DNA from: Phocoena phocoena
Lineage: Eukaryota; Chordata; Mammalia; Artiodactyla; Phocoenidae
Length of the DNA: 64,000 nucleotides
Assembly (NCBI RefSeq): GCF_963924675.1
Contig: NC_089235.1
Span: forward strand, 60,570,220 to 60,634,219
Direction: 5' to 3'
The notes beneath the pieces are model-generated. The model saw nothing but the letters and a program-made list of their open reading frames with translations, was not told the DNA's origin and did not search any database. Each line of letters starts with the position of its first letter. The stretch's first letter is position 1. Below, piece after piece: positions 11,121 through 22,530 of the stretch. A program made the translations under genes and the position numbers.

Positions 11121-13225
11121 TAATGACCAAAGCAAAAGAAATCACAAAATCAAGCAGAATTCAGCAAAAGACTTAGGTCTTAGTTATGCTGAAAAGCAAT
11201 AAAATCAGAATTAACACAGAGACTCTAGTAATAAATAGCAAACAAAGCGATAGTAAATTTACTTCACAATTTAAAGAAATAATAGGGTCACTTTTCTAGC
11301 TAGTATCTCTGTTAGGTCCATACCTCAGGAAATATTCCATATATTTTTGTTAAGAACTCAGCACTGTCACATTAGCAACAAGTAAAATCTGTACCTATAG
11401 CCTATAATCTGATTTCACTTGTGTTTTCTTTAAAAATTAGAATACGAACGAATACCAAAATGTTTCTGTCATAATGTGAGTGTTCATTCTATGCACTACT
11501 GGCAACATATTTATAGATTACTTTTAAGTCACCATATTTTGCATTTCTTTATAGTTTTATCACCCAAGGATGCTTCCCAAATCACCCAAGACATGATGAT
11601 TTTGTCTTGCCCATTTTTAAAAACAAAATCTGTCAATCTTTTAAGTCCTTTTGACTCTACAAGTTTCCCTTCAAACCCTTTCTGATCTTACTGTTTATCT
11701 GTTGAAGGATGAGGGGCATTCGATTAAATTTTTAATTTTTAAATTTTCATAATAAGCCTTCCTAGGTCAAGACCATTTTAGAAATAAAAAAAATCTCAGT
11801 CCCAAAGGTCATTATGGAAGGCATTTTACATAATAAGTCATTTTTCTAAAAATGGAGGGTAAAGAAGAACGTAAAGTGAACAAATAGTGACCTCTGGTTA
11901 CAATACACATCACATCAAACCATGATGCAAAAATTTAAATCACTCTTTCTCATAAATAGGAAATGCTGAGTGATGGATGTGTTTAGCTTTTTTAAAAATT
12001 AAGAATAGGAAAACCAAGCATGATACATTTCCCAATGCATAGAAAAAAACAACTCAGGAGTGAAGTGAAGGACACACTGAAACGTGGATTAGATGCTGAG
12101 AACATAAAGAATAGTCCAAGTGTATTCAATTCAATGTTAAGAACCTACTATGTGCAAAAATTTGCTGCCAAAACGAGATTTAAGATTTTAAATTCCATGA
12201 AGAAAATTTTTAGTTATGCTAAAAGCACACACACTTACTGATTCATATTTTTGCTATAAAAGTTGTCATATGCTATAAAAACGCTACTAAAAACTTGTCC
12301 CTCGGAGTCAAGATTTTTCGTGAGTAGAATGAACACCATTAGATGTATTGAAGAATCAGGGGAATACTCAAGTCATTCAAAAAAAAACCACTTTCATCAA
12401 ATCCAATTTTACACAGGAAAAATAATTTTATGGGTATTAAAAGCAACATACTGAAAACCTAGGGAAATCTGACCTCTCCATCTTAAAAAACAAAAAACTA
12501 TAATCCAAAGAAATTGAGCAAATGAAAGATACTAATTTTTCCATCATGTCCACAAGTCTGATGCTAATTTCCCTCTGTGCCTTAAGAGTATTAATTCCTT
12601 GAATAAAACTTTTTTTTGGTAAAGCGCAGAATTCCTTTTGATGTCAAAAAAGCAGAAAGTTCAAAGGTTACCCTGCCACTCAACATTATGACTCATCAAA
12701 ACTCTGAACAGGAAACCCATTTCTGAACTTAGCCATACAAGGGATTGCAATCCCAAAGGGAGAGCCGCTGGTCATTGTTTGGCCTGCTGGTGTTTTTGTA
12801 CTTTACTTAAGGATTTATTCAGAAGGGTGACAATCACCAAGGAGAAACATTCTTTCGGATACAAAGAATCGTAGCCATTTCTTCTAACACTTCCCCCCCA
12901 CCCCCACTAATTACTTTCTCAACATTCTGGAAGGCTAAAAGGGTCTAGTCGAGTTGAATAGCCCTGGGATTTAGCCCACATTATATTCTCTCTTGTATTT
13001 TACACCCTTCCAAAAATTAAAAAAGTAAAATAAAGCATGAGCCACATTGGGTATGGGGTTGGGGGGCAGTCAGAGGGAAGTGGGCACAACAAGATTTACG
13101 TGGAAATAAAAAATTACTTCAGCAGACAGGAAGAAGAGAAATGGCTAATTATATAAAAATAGTTCCATTTACAAAAGGTTACCAGGGCCCATAAACTCAG
13201 CGAAGCCAGGTTTTGGCAGAAAGTG

Positions 13226-13600
13226 ATTCATTCGTTTATTCAATAAACATTCACTGCTGCCTTCAGGCACCCCACAAGGCACTAGGTAAAAAGATAAAAG
13301 GGGTCTCTGTCCCCAAAGAGCCGGAGGATTAATAGGAAAAAGAGACGACTAAACAGATGATTTTAATGTAATTATAATACTGCACGGTAAGGGCTAGGAG
13401 AAGCAGCAAGAGTAAGGTGCTATGGAACCCCAAAGAGAGGGGTCTCAAACCCAGTACGGATGAACAGAGGAAGGTAAGAAGCGCTTTCTCAGGGGTGCTG
13501 CTATAGCTGAGTCTTGAAAGAGATAAAGGTGAGAAAAAATTAGGTTGGGGTGAGGCGAGTGGCAGAGGCTACAGCAGGCCGTGGAAGGAAATAGCAAATG
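13226..13600 (-). mobile_element. L2 3' region
   Basis: ATTCATTCGTTTATTCAATA, CACAAGGCACTAGGTAAAAA, GTCTCTGTCCCCAAAGAGCC and GCTGAGTCTTGAAAGA follow the antisense L2 order over about 370 bases. Confidence 0.65.
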
Positions 13601-13825
13601 CTATGATCTGAATTGGAAACACGAATATCAGTGTCTATTCGGCAGAGGCCTCAGATAGTCACCAAAGCAATGCAGAAAATTGTATGGAGGATGTCACCAC
13701 TGGTTCAAATCATCTGTGCTTCCTCAGTTATTCAGCTGATGAATGTCACTCACCTGTCAATGCCATTTATCAGTGAGAACTTCACGCCATCCTGAAACCT
13801 GATGAAATAGCTGTTTCCCTGAAGT

Positions 13826-13880
13826 ACTGGGTTGGCCAAAAAGTTCGTTCAGGTTATCCCGTAAGATGGTAGGGCAAAAC
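13826..13880 (+). mobile_element. Mariner terminal fragment
   Basis: GGTTGGCCAAAAAGTTCGTT followed by CCGTAAGATGGTAGG matches the terminal repeat of the mariner found in ruminants and cetaceans. Only one end, about 55 bases, is present. No second inverted terminal repeat or transposase sequence follows. Confidence 0.75.
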
Positions 13881-14485
13881 CATTTAAGCACTGGGACATC
13901 TATTATCTAACATCACTTTTTAGATACAATATATCAAGTCTATAAGTTAACAGATGAATTTTTTAAATAATTGCCTTTTCTTTTACCTCCCCATAAACTG
14001 GATCTGGCCATCAGCGAAACACACTGAAGTTCCCTTGAGGAAGGCCTGATGGAGACTGAAACATTAGTCTTTAAGGGGAGATTGGTTTTAATCAAATACT
14101 TGTCCTTTTTTTTTTTTTATCACTTGTTTAAATGGTGTTCTGCAGGCCTCGGGCATAATCAAAAAGGATGAATTTTTCTCTGAAGGTACTTCTTTTAAAA
14201 CTCAATGATAATACCTTCAAAAGAGCAGGGATTTCTGCCCCCAAAAGAACCTGAGCAATGGAAAACTTAAAACTATATTCTTAAATAAATAAAAGTCATA
14301 CCTCATATGTAATAATAGGGGCTGGAAAAGGGGTTGAGGCCAAATGGAGAAGTTCATACAATCCCTATGAGCTGTGTAATACCCAGGAAAATGAGGCAGA
14401 ATTCAATAGAGCACATACTTCCTCCTTTACAAAATACAGAACAGCCTCATACTATGGGAGACACTACTATAGTCCAATGGGAAGA
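13881..14485. other. Intronic DNA without a recognised feature
   Basis: This follows the mariner fragment and contains a T-run near 14107-14119. No matching second mariner end is seen before the SINE at 14501. Confidence 0.6.
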
Positions 14486-14500
14486 CATAGATTTGGATTC

Positions 14501-14794
14501 ATTTTTCTTTTTAATTTATTTTATTTATTTTTGGGTACATTGGGTCTTCGTTGCTGCACGCGGGCTTTCTCCAGTTGCCATGAGCATGGGCAACTCTTCT
14601 TTGCGGTGCACGGGCTTCTCATTGTGGGGGCTTTTCTTACTGAGGAGCCTGGGCTCTAAGTGCACGGACTTCAGTACTTGTGGCACACAGGCTTAGTTGC
14701 TCCACGGCATGTGGGATCTTTCCAGACCAGGGATCAAACCCATGTCCCCTGCATTGGCAGACGGATGCTTAACCACTGCACCACCAGGGAAGTC
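14501..14794 (-). mobile_element. CHR-type SINE, long form, antisense
   Basis: Read on the minus strand it begins GGACTTCCCTGGTGG with A box TGGTGCAGTGG and ends in AAAAATAAATAAAA. A 15-base target duplication flanks it (CATAGATTTGGATTC at 14486-14500 and CATAGATTTGAATTC at 14795-14809, one mismatch). It landed at the 5' edge of a MIR. Confidence 0.9.
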
Positions 14795-14809
14795 CATAGA
14801 TTTGAATTC

Positions 14810-14945
14810 TAATTCTGGCTCTTCTACTAACTAATACATCATCTCTAGGTCTCAGCTTCCTCACAGTCTTACCCTTCAATAGGTAGATGAGACCACTTGT
14901 CTTTTTTTCAGGGGGGTGGGGTCCTAAAATTAAATTGATAATAAT
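14810..14945 (+). mobile_element. MIR fragment beside the L1 insertion
   Basis: AATTCTGGCTCTTCTACTAA, CTCAGCTTCCTCA and the tail GATAATAATAGT are sense MIR. The L1 inserted at its end. Confidence 0.6.
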
Positions 14946-14952
14946 AGTAGTT
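14946..14952 (+). repeat. Left target-site duplication of the L1
   Basis: AGTAGTT here matches 22337-22343 directly after the A-tail. Only seven bases match exactly, short for L1, so this is a probable rather than certain duplication. Confidence 0.55.
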
Positions 14953-14987
14953 GAGTTGGAGCAAGAGCCCGTGACAGTGAGTGCATG

Positions 14988-17002
14988 GGAGAAGAGGAGC
15001 TTCAAGATGGCGGAAGAGTAAGACGTGATCACCTTCCTCCCCACAGATACATCAGAAATATATCTACACGTGGAACAACTCCTACAGAACACCTACTGAA
15101 CGCTGGCAGAAGACCTCAGACTTCCCAAAAGGCCAGAAACTCCCCATGTACCCGGGTAGGGAAAAAGAAAAAACAGAGACAAAAGGATAGGGACGGGACC
15201 TGCACCAGTGGGAGGGAGCTGTGAAGGAGGAAAGGTTTCCACACACTAGAAGCCCCTTTGTGGGCGGAGACTGCGAGCGGCGCAGGGGTACAGCTTCGGA
15301 GCCACGAAGGAGAGCGCAGCCACAGGGGTGCGGAGGACAAAGCAGAGAGATTCCCGCACAGAGGATCAGGGCCGACCAGCACTCACCAGCCTGAGAGGCT
15401 CGTCTGCTCACCCGCCGGGGCGGGTCGGGCAGGGAGCTGAGGCTCGGGCTTCGGTCGGAGCGCAGGGAGAGGACTGGGGTTGGCGGCGTGAACACAGCCT
15501 GAAGGGGGCTAGTGCGCCACGGCTAGCCGGGAGGGAGTCCGGGAAAAGGTCTGGACTTGCCGAAGAGGCAAGAGACGTTTTCTTCCCTCTTTGTTTCCTG
15601 GTGCGTGAGGAGAGGGGATTAAGAGTGCTGCTTAAAGGAGCTCCAGAGACGGGCGCGAGCCGCGGCTATCAGCGCGGACCCCAGAGACGGGCATGAGACG
15701 CTAAGGCTGCTGCTGCCGCCACCAAGAAGCCTGTGTGCGAGCACAGGTCACTATCCACACCTCCCTGGGAGCCTGTGCAGCCCGCCACTGCCAGGGTCCT
15801 GTGACCCTGGGACAACATACCCGGGAGAACGCACAGCATGCCTCAGGCTGGTGCAACGTCCAGCCAGCCGCTGTCGCCGCAGACTCGCCCCGCCCTCCGT
15901 GCCCCTCCCTCCACCCGACCTGAGTGAGCCAGAGCCCCTGAATCAGCTGCTCCTTTAACCCCGTCCTGTCTGAGCGAAGAACAGGCGCCCTCAGGCGACC
16001 TACACGGAGAGGCGTGTCCAAATCGAAAGCTGAACCCCAGGAGCTGTGCAAACAAAGAGAAAAGGAAATCTCCTCCAGCAGCCTCAGGAGCGGTGGATTA
16101 AATCTCCACAATCAACTTGATGTACCCTGCATCTCTGGAATACCTGAATAGACAACGAATCATCCCAAACTGAGGAGGTGGACTTTGGGAGCAACGATAT
16201 ATATTTTTTTTTCCTTTTTCTCTTTTTTGTGAGTGTGAATGTGTATGCTTCTGTGTGTGATTTTGTCTGTATAGCTTTGCTTTTACCATTTGTCCTACGG
16301 TTCTCTCTGTCCGGTTTTTTGTTTGTTTGTTTGTTTTAGTATAGTTTTTAACGCTTGTTATCGTTGGTGGATTTGTTTCTTGGTTTGGTTGCTCTCTTTT
16401 TTTTTTATTACTTAAATTTTTTTAATAATTATTTTTTCTTTTAATAACTTTATTTTATTTTTTCTTCTTTCTTTCTTTCTTTTTTTCTCCTTTTTATTCT
16501 GAGCCGTGTGGATGATACGCTGTTGGTACTCCAGCCAGCTGTCAGGGCTGTGCCTCTGAGGTGGGACAGCCAAGTTCAGGACATTGGTCCACAAGAGACC
16601 TCCCAGCTCCATGTAATATCAAACAGCGAAAATCTCCTAGAGATTTCCATCTCAACGCTAAGACCCAGCTCCACTCAATGACCAGCAAGCTCCAGTGCTG
16701 GACACCCTATGCCAAACAATGAGCAAGACAGGAACACGACCCCATCCATTAGCAGAGGGGCTGCCTAAAATCATAATAAGTCCACAGACACCCCAAAACA
16801 CACCACCAGACGTGGACCTGCCCACAAGAAAGACAAGATCCAGCCGCATCCACCAGAACACAGGCACTAGACCCCTCCACCAGGAAGGCTACACAACCCA
16901 CTGAACCAACCTTAGCCACTGGGGACAGACAACAAAAACAATGCGAACTACAAACGTGCAGCCTGCGAAAAGGAGACCCCCAAACACAGTACGTTAAGCA
17001 AA
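14988..17002 (+). promoter_or_regulatory. L1 5' UTR / internal promoter
   Basis: About 2 kb before ORF1, with the YY1-like element at its head, a CpG-rich block at about 15240-15720 and a T-rich tract at about 16200-16500. In other mammals the L1 5' UTR contains an internal RNA polymerase II promoter. Activity of this copy is unknown, and its CpGs are likely methylated. Confidence 0.75.
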
Positions 17003-17893
17003 ATGAGAAGACAGAGAAACATTCAGCAGATGAAGGAGCAAGGTGAAAACCTATCAGACCAAACGAAGAGGAAATAGGTAGCCTACCTGAAAAAGAATTC
17101 AGAGTAATGATACTGAAGATGATCCAAAATCTTGGAAAGAGAATGGACAAAATGCAAGAAACATTTAACAAGGACCTAGAAGAACTAAAGATGAAACAAA
17201 CAACGATGAACAACTCAATAAATGAAATTTAAAATACTCTAGAAGGGGTCAGTAGCAGAATAACTGAGGCAGAAGAACGGTAACTGACCTGTAAGATAAA
17301 ATAGTGGAAATAATTACCGCAGAGCAGAATAAAGAAAAAAAAAATGAAAAGAATTGAGGACAGTCTCAGCAGCATCTGGGACAACATTAAATGCACCAAC
17401 ATTCGAATTATAGGGGTCCCAGAAGAAGAAGAGAAAAAGAAAGGGCCTGAGAAAATATCTGAACAGCTTATAGGTGAAAACTTCCCTAATATGGGAAAGG
17501 AAGTAGTTAATCAAATCCGGGAAGCACAGAGAGTCCCATACAAGATAAATCCAAGGAGAAGCATGTCAAGACACATATTAATCAAACTATCAAAAATTAA
17601 ATACAAAGAAAAAATATTAAAAACAGCAAGGGAAAAACAACAAATAACATACAAGGGAATCCCCATAAGGTTAACAGCTGATCTTTTAGCAGAAACTCTG
17701 CAAGCCAGAAGGGACTGGCAGGACAAACTTAAAGTGATGAAAGGGAAAACACCTACAACCAAGATTACCCTACCCAGCAAGGATCTCATGCAGATTTGAC
17801 AGAGAAATTAAAACCTTTACAGACAAGCAAAAGCTAAGAGAATTCAGCACCACCAACCCAGCTTTACAACAAATGATAAAGGAACTTCTCTAG
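17003..17893 (+). pseudogene. L1 ORF1 (ORF1p RNA-binding chaperone), broken
   Basis: ORF1p is the trimeric RNA-binding partner in L1 RNPs. The start MRRQRN and the coiled-coil region are recognisable but interrupted by a frameshift and in-frame stops near 17075, 17231 and 17280. The best preserved part is 17344-17799, holding the RRM motif NIRIIGVPEEEE and the C-terminal domain (about QITYKGIPIRL to ARRDWQDK). A further frameshift near 17755 separates it from the usual terminus, which stops at TAG 17891-17893. No functional product is expected. Confidence 0.85.
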
Positions 17894-17982
17894 GCAGGAA
17901 ACACAAGAGAAGGAAAAGACCTACAATAACAAACCCAAAACAATTAAGAAAATGGTAATAGGAACATACATATAGATAACTA

Positions 17983-20900
17983 CCTTAAATTTAAATGGAT
18001 AAATGATCCAACCAAAAGACATAGACTGTCTGAATGGATACAAAAACAAGACCAATATATAAGCTGTCTAAAAGAGACCCACTTCAAACCTAGGGACACA
18101 TACAGACTGAAAGTAAGGGGATGGAAAAAGATATTCCATGCAAATGGAAATCAAAAGAAAGCTAGAGTAGCAATTCTCATATCAGACAAAATGCACTTTA
18201 AAACAAAGACTATTACAAGAGACAAAGAAGGACACTACATAATGATGAAGGGATCAATCCCAAGAAAAAGATATAACAGTAGAAAATATTTATGCACCCA
18301 ACATAAGAGCATCTCAATACATAAGGCAAATACTAACAGCCATAAAAGGGGAAATCGACAGTAACACAGTCATAGTAGGGGACTTTAACACCCCACTTTC
18401 ACCAATGGAGAGATCATCTAAAATGAAAATAAATAAGGAAACACAAGCTTTAAATGATACATTAAACAAGGTGGACTTAATTGATATATATAGGACATTC
18501 CATCCAAAAACAACAGAATACACCTTCTTCTCAAGTGCTCATGGAACATTCTCTAAGATAGATCATACCTTGGGTCACAAATCAAGCCTTGGTAAATTTA
18601 AGAAAATTAAATCGTATCAAGTATCGTTTCTGACAACAATGTTATGAGACTAGATATCAGTTACAGGAAAAACTCTATAAAAAATACAAACACATGGAGG
18701 CTAAACAATACAGTACTTAATAACCAAGAGATCACTGAAGAAATCAAAGAGGAAATAAAAAAATACCTAAAAACAAATGACAATGGAAACACTATGGCCC
18801 AAAACCTATGGGATACAGCAAAAGTAGTTCTAAGAGGGAAGTCTATAGCTATACAATCCTACCTGGAGAAACAAGAAACATCTCAAATAAACAACCTAAC
18901 CTTACACCTAAAGCAATTAGAGAAAGAAAAACAAAAATACCCCGAAGTTAGCAGAAGGAAAGAAATCATAAAGATCAGATCAGAAATAAGTGAAAAAGAT
19001 ATGAAGGAAACTACAGCAAAGATCAATAAAACTAAAAGCTGGTTCTTTGAGAAGAGAAACAAAATTGATAAAACATTAGCCAGACTCAAGAAAAAAAGGG
19101 AGAAGACTCAAATCCACAGAATCAAAAATGAAAAAGGAAAAGTAACAACTGACACTGCAGAAATACAAAGGATCATGAGAGATTACTACAAGCAACTATA
19201 TGCCAAAAAAATGAATAACCTGGAAGAAATGGACAAATTCTTAGAAATGCACAACCTTCTGAGACTGAACCAGGAAGAAATAGAAAACATAAGCAGACCA
19301 ATCACAAGCACTGAAATTGAAACTGTGATTAAAAATCTTCCAACAAACAAAAGCCCAGGACCAGATGGCTTCACAGGCGAATTCTATGTAACATTTACAG
19401 AAGACCTAACACCTATCCTTCTCAAACTCTTCCAAAATATAGCAGAGGGAGGAACATTCCCAAACTCATTCTACGAGGCCACCATCACCCTGATACCAAA
19501 ACCAGACAAAGATGTCACAAAGAAAGAAAACTACAGGCCAATCACTGATGAACACAGATGCAAAAATCCTCAACAAAATACTAGCAAACAGAATCCAACA
19601 GCACATTAAAAGGATCATACACCATGATCAAGTGGGGTTTATCCCAGGAATGCAAGGATTCTTCAATATAGGCAAATCAATCAATGTGATACACCACATT
19701 AACAAACTGAAGGAGAAAAACCATATGATCATCTCAATAGATGCAGAGAAAGCTATCAACAAAATGCAACACCCATTTATGATAAAAACCCTCCAGAAAG
19801 TAGGCGTAGAGGGAACTTTCCTCAACATAATAAAGGCCATATATGACAAACCCACAGCCAACATCATTCTCAATGGTGAAAAACTGAAACCATTTCCTCT
19901 AAGATCAGGAACAAGACAAGGTTGTCCACTCTAACCACTATTATTCAACACAGTTTTGGAATTTTTAGCCACAGCAATCAGAGAAGAAAAAGTAATAAAA
20001 GGAATCCAAATCGGAAAAGAAGAAGTAAAGCTGTCACTGTTTGCAGATCACATGATACTATACATAGGGAATCCTAAAGATGCTACCAGAAAACTACTAG
20101 AGCTAATCAATGAATATGGTAAAGTAGCAGGAAACAAAATTAATGCACAGAAATCGCTTGCATTCCTATACACTAATGATGAAAAATCTGAAAGTGAAAT
20201 TAAGAAAACACTCCCATTTACCATCGCAACAAAAAGAATAAAATATCTAGGAATAAACCTACTTAAGGAGACAAAAGACCTGTATGCAGAAAATTATAAG
20301 ACACTGATGAAAGAAATTAAAGATGACACAGATAGATGGAGAGATATACCATGTTCTTGGATTGGAAGAATCAACATTGTGAAAATGACTATACTACCCA
20401 AAGCAATCTACAGAGTCAATGCAATCCCTATCAAACTACCAATGGCATTTTTCACAGAACTAGAACAAAAAATTTCACAATTTGTATGGAAACACAAAAG
20501 AGCCTGAAAAGCCAAAGCTATCTTGAGAAACAAAAACAGAGCTGGAGGAATCAGGCTCCCTGACTTCAGACTATACTACAAAGCTACAGTAATCAAGACA
20601 GTATGGTACTGGCACAAAAACAGAAATATAGATCAATGGAACAGGATAGAAAGCCCAGAGATAAATATGGTCACCTTATCTTTCATAAAGGAGGCAAGAA
20701 TATACAATGGAGAAAAGACAGCCTCCTCAATAAGTGGTGCTGGGAAAACTGGACAGCCACATGTAAAAGAATGAAATTAGAACACTTCCTAACACCGTAC
20801 ACACAAATCAACTCAAAATAGATTAAAGACCTAAATATAAGGCCAGATAGTATAAAACTCTTAGAGGAAAACATAGGCAGAACACTCTATGATATAAATC

Positions 20901-21948
20901 ACAGCCAGATCCCTTTTGACCCACCTCCTAGAGAAATGGAAATAAAAAATAAACAAATGGGACCTAATGAAACTTAAAAGCTTTTGCACAGCAAAGAAAA
21001 CCATAAACAAGACAAAAAGACAACCCTCAGAATGTGAGAAAATATTTGCCAATGCAGCAACTGACAGAGGATTAATCTCCAAAATTTACATGCAGCTCAT
21101 GCAGCTCAATATCAAAAAACCAAACCACCCAATCCAAAAATGGGCAGAAGACCTAAATAGACATTTTTCCAAAGAAGATATACAGATTGCCAACAAACAC
21201 ATGAAAGGATGCTCAACATCATTAATCATTAGAGAAATGCAAATCAAAACTACAATGAGATATCATCTCACACTGGTCAGAATGGCCATCATCAAAAAAT
21301 CTACAAACAGGGCTTCCCTGGTGGCGCAGTGGTTGAGAGTCCGCCTGCCGACGCAGGGGACACAGGTTCGTGCCCCGGTCCGGGAGGATCCCACATGCCG
21401 CGGAGCGGCTGGGCCCGTGAGCCATGGCCGCTGAGCCTGCGCGTCCGGAGCCTGTGCTCTGCAACGGGAGAGGCCACAACAGTGAGAGGCCCGCATACCG
21501 GAAAAAAAAAAAAAAAAAATCTACAAACAATAAATGCAGAGAGGGTGTGGAGAAAAGGGAACCCTCTTGCATTGTTGGTGGGAATGTAAATTGATACAGC
21601 CACTATAAAGAACAGTATGGACGTTCCTTAAAAAACTAAAAATAGAACTACCATATGACCCAGCAATCTCACTACTGGGCATATACCCTGAGAAAACCAT
21701 AATTCAAAAAGAGTCATGTACCACAATGTTCACTGCAGCTCTATTTACAATAGCCAGGACATGGAAGCAACCTAAGTGTCCATTGACAGATGAATGGATA
21801 AAGAAGATGTGGCACATACATACAATGGAATATTACTCAGCCATAAAAAGAAACAAAATTGAGTTATTTGTAGTGAGGTGGATGGACCTAGAGTCTGTCA
21901 TACAGAGTGAAGTAAGTCAGAAAGAGAAAAACAAATATGTATGCTAAC
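17983..21948 (+). pseudogene. L1 ORF2 (endonuclease / reverse transcriptase), broken
   Basis: ORF2p combines an AP-like endonuclease, a reverse transcriptase and a Cys-rich tail. Here the endonuclease part (about 17983-18640) is full of stops. The best frame is 18644-19609, which enters the RT domain (NKSPGPDGFTGEFY; KENYRPI). It then shifts frame near 19550 into 19512-19934, with GFIPGMQG and GTRQGCPL, and meets TAA at 19932-19934 where a serine is normal. The next frame (19956-20507) contains the catalytic loop as FADHM instead of F/YADDM. Later frames are shifted again, and a SINE interrupts at 21309-21511. The 3' end near KEKNKYVC stops at 21946-21948. Confidence 0.88.
21309..21511 (+). 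mobile_element. CHR SINE, short GC-rich form, nested in L1 ORF2
   Basis: This is the deleted subtype: A box TGGCGCAGTGG, B box GGTTCGTGCCC, then the GC-rich body (GGAGCGGCTGGGCCCGTGAG) and a pure A-tail. The flanks repeat AAAAATCTACAAACA on both sides. It interrupts L1 coding sequence, so it is younger than the L1. Confidence 0.95.
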
Positions 21949-22336
21949 ACATATATATGGACTGTAAAAAAAAAAAATGGTCATGAAGAACCCAGGGGCA
22001 AGACAGGAATAAAGACGCAAACCTACTAGAGAATGGCCTTGAGGATATGGGAAGGGGGAAGGGTAAGCTGGGACAAAGTGAGAGAGTGGCATGGACATAT
22101 ATACACTACCAAACGTAAAATAGACAGCTAGTGGGAAGCAGCCGCATAGCACAGGGAGATCAGCTCCGTGCTTTGTGAGCACCTAGAGGGGTGGGATAGG
22201 GAGGGAGGGAGATGCAAGAGGGAAGAGATATGGGGATATATGTACATGTATAACTGATTCACTTTGTTATAAAGCAGAAACTAACACACCATTGTAAAGC
22301 AATTATACTCCAATAAAGATGTTAAAAAAAAAAAAA
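21949..22336 (+). repeat. L1 3' UTR and A-tail
   Basis: This is typical cetartiodactyl L1 3' sequence: a purine-rich stretch (GGGAGGGAGGGAGATGC near 22200), ACTTTGTTATAAAGCAG, and the end CCAATAAAGATGTT before the A-tail. The 3' ends near 53300 and 57050 resemble it but belong to a related variant. Confidence 0.85.
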
Positions 22337-22343
22337 AGTAGTT
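22337..22343 (+). repeat. Right target-site duplication of the L1
   Basis: This AGTAGTT follows the L1 A-tail and is then continued by MIR sequence (TAATATTTAGG), as expected for the split target. Confidence 0.55.
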
Positions 22344-22530
22344 AATATTTAGGGGGCACTTATCCTGTGCCAGGCACTGTGCTAAACGCTTTCCATTCTG
22401 TATCTCATTCAATCTCACAAAGCAATGATAATAAGACATATACTATTATAGAATCCCATTTTACCCATAAGGAAACGGGGCGGGGGGTGGCGGTGGGAGG
22501 TGGGATATTCTTAGATAGTTAAGTGACATG
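22344..22530 (-). mobile_element. MIR on the far side of the L1
   Basis: CTTATCCTGTGCCAGGCACT, GCTAAACGCTTTCC and CCCATTTTACCCATAAGGAAA are clear antisense MIR. Confidence 0.8.

Larger units (their letters stand above)
8641..13225. other. Intronic DNA, mostly unrecognised
   Basis: 8650-8960 is unique and follows the CpG patch. T-runs lie at about 8970-9000. The rest is AT-rich with only tentative L2 pieces. A C-rich run (CCCCCCCCACCCCCAC) lies near 12893. Confidence 0.6.
14953..22336 (+). mobile_element. Full-length, inactive L1 (LINE-1) with a nested SINE
   Basis: The order is typical of L1: a 5' UTR with the YY1-like AAGATGGCGG at 15004-15013, ORF1, a short spacer, ORF2, a 3' UTR ending in CCAATAAAG, and an A-tail. 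Short direct repeats AGTAGTT flank it (14946-14952 and 22337-22343). Joining the flanks restores the tails of two abutting MIRs, which supports this boundary. About 35 bases precede the usual L1 5' start at about 14988. Both ORFs carry stops and frameshifts, and the reverse transcriptase active site is mutated, so it cannot move itself. It is antisense to EXT1. Confidence 0.93.

Noticed and set aside
18644..20507. A live retrotransposon reverse transcriptase gene
   Set aside because: Frames are broken by stops and shifts, the active-site motif is mutated and a SINE interrupts it further on. It is an L1 pseudogene.
21309..21335. CTCF-like motif (CTGGTGGCGCAG) spread by SINEs
   Set aside because: Only the GGTGGC core fits the CTCF consensus, and this segment is already explained as the pol III A box.
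21309..21380. tRNA gene
   Set aside because: A and B boxes are present but only as the promoter of a tRNA-derived SINE. No cloverleaf with an intact anticodon arm is apparent.
21222..21603. Recurring peptides on SINE strands (for example [12 protein letters not shown]) at several sites
   Set aside because: They are translations of the GC-rich CHR SINE body, repeated at 29.9, 31.8, 38.0, 42.0 and 56.7 kb. Not a gene family.
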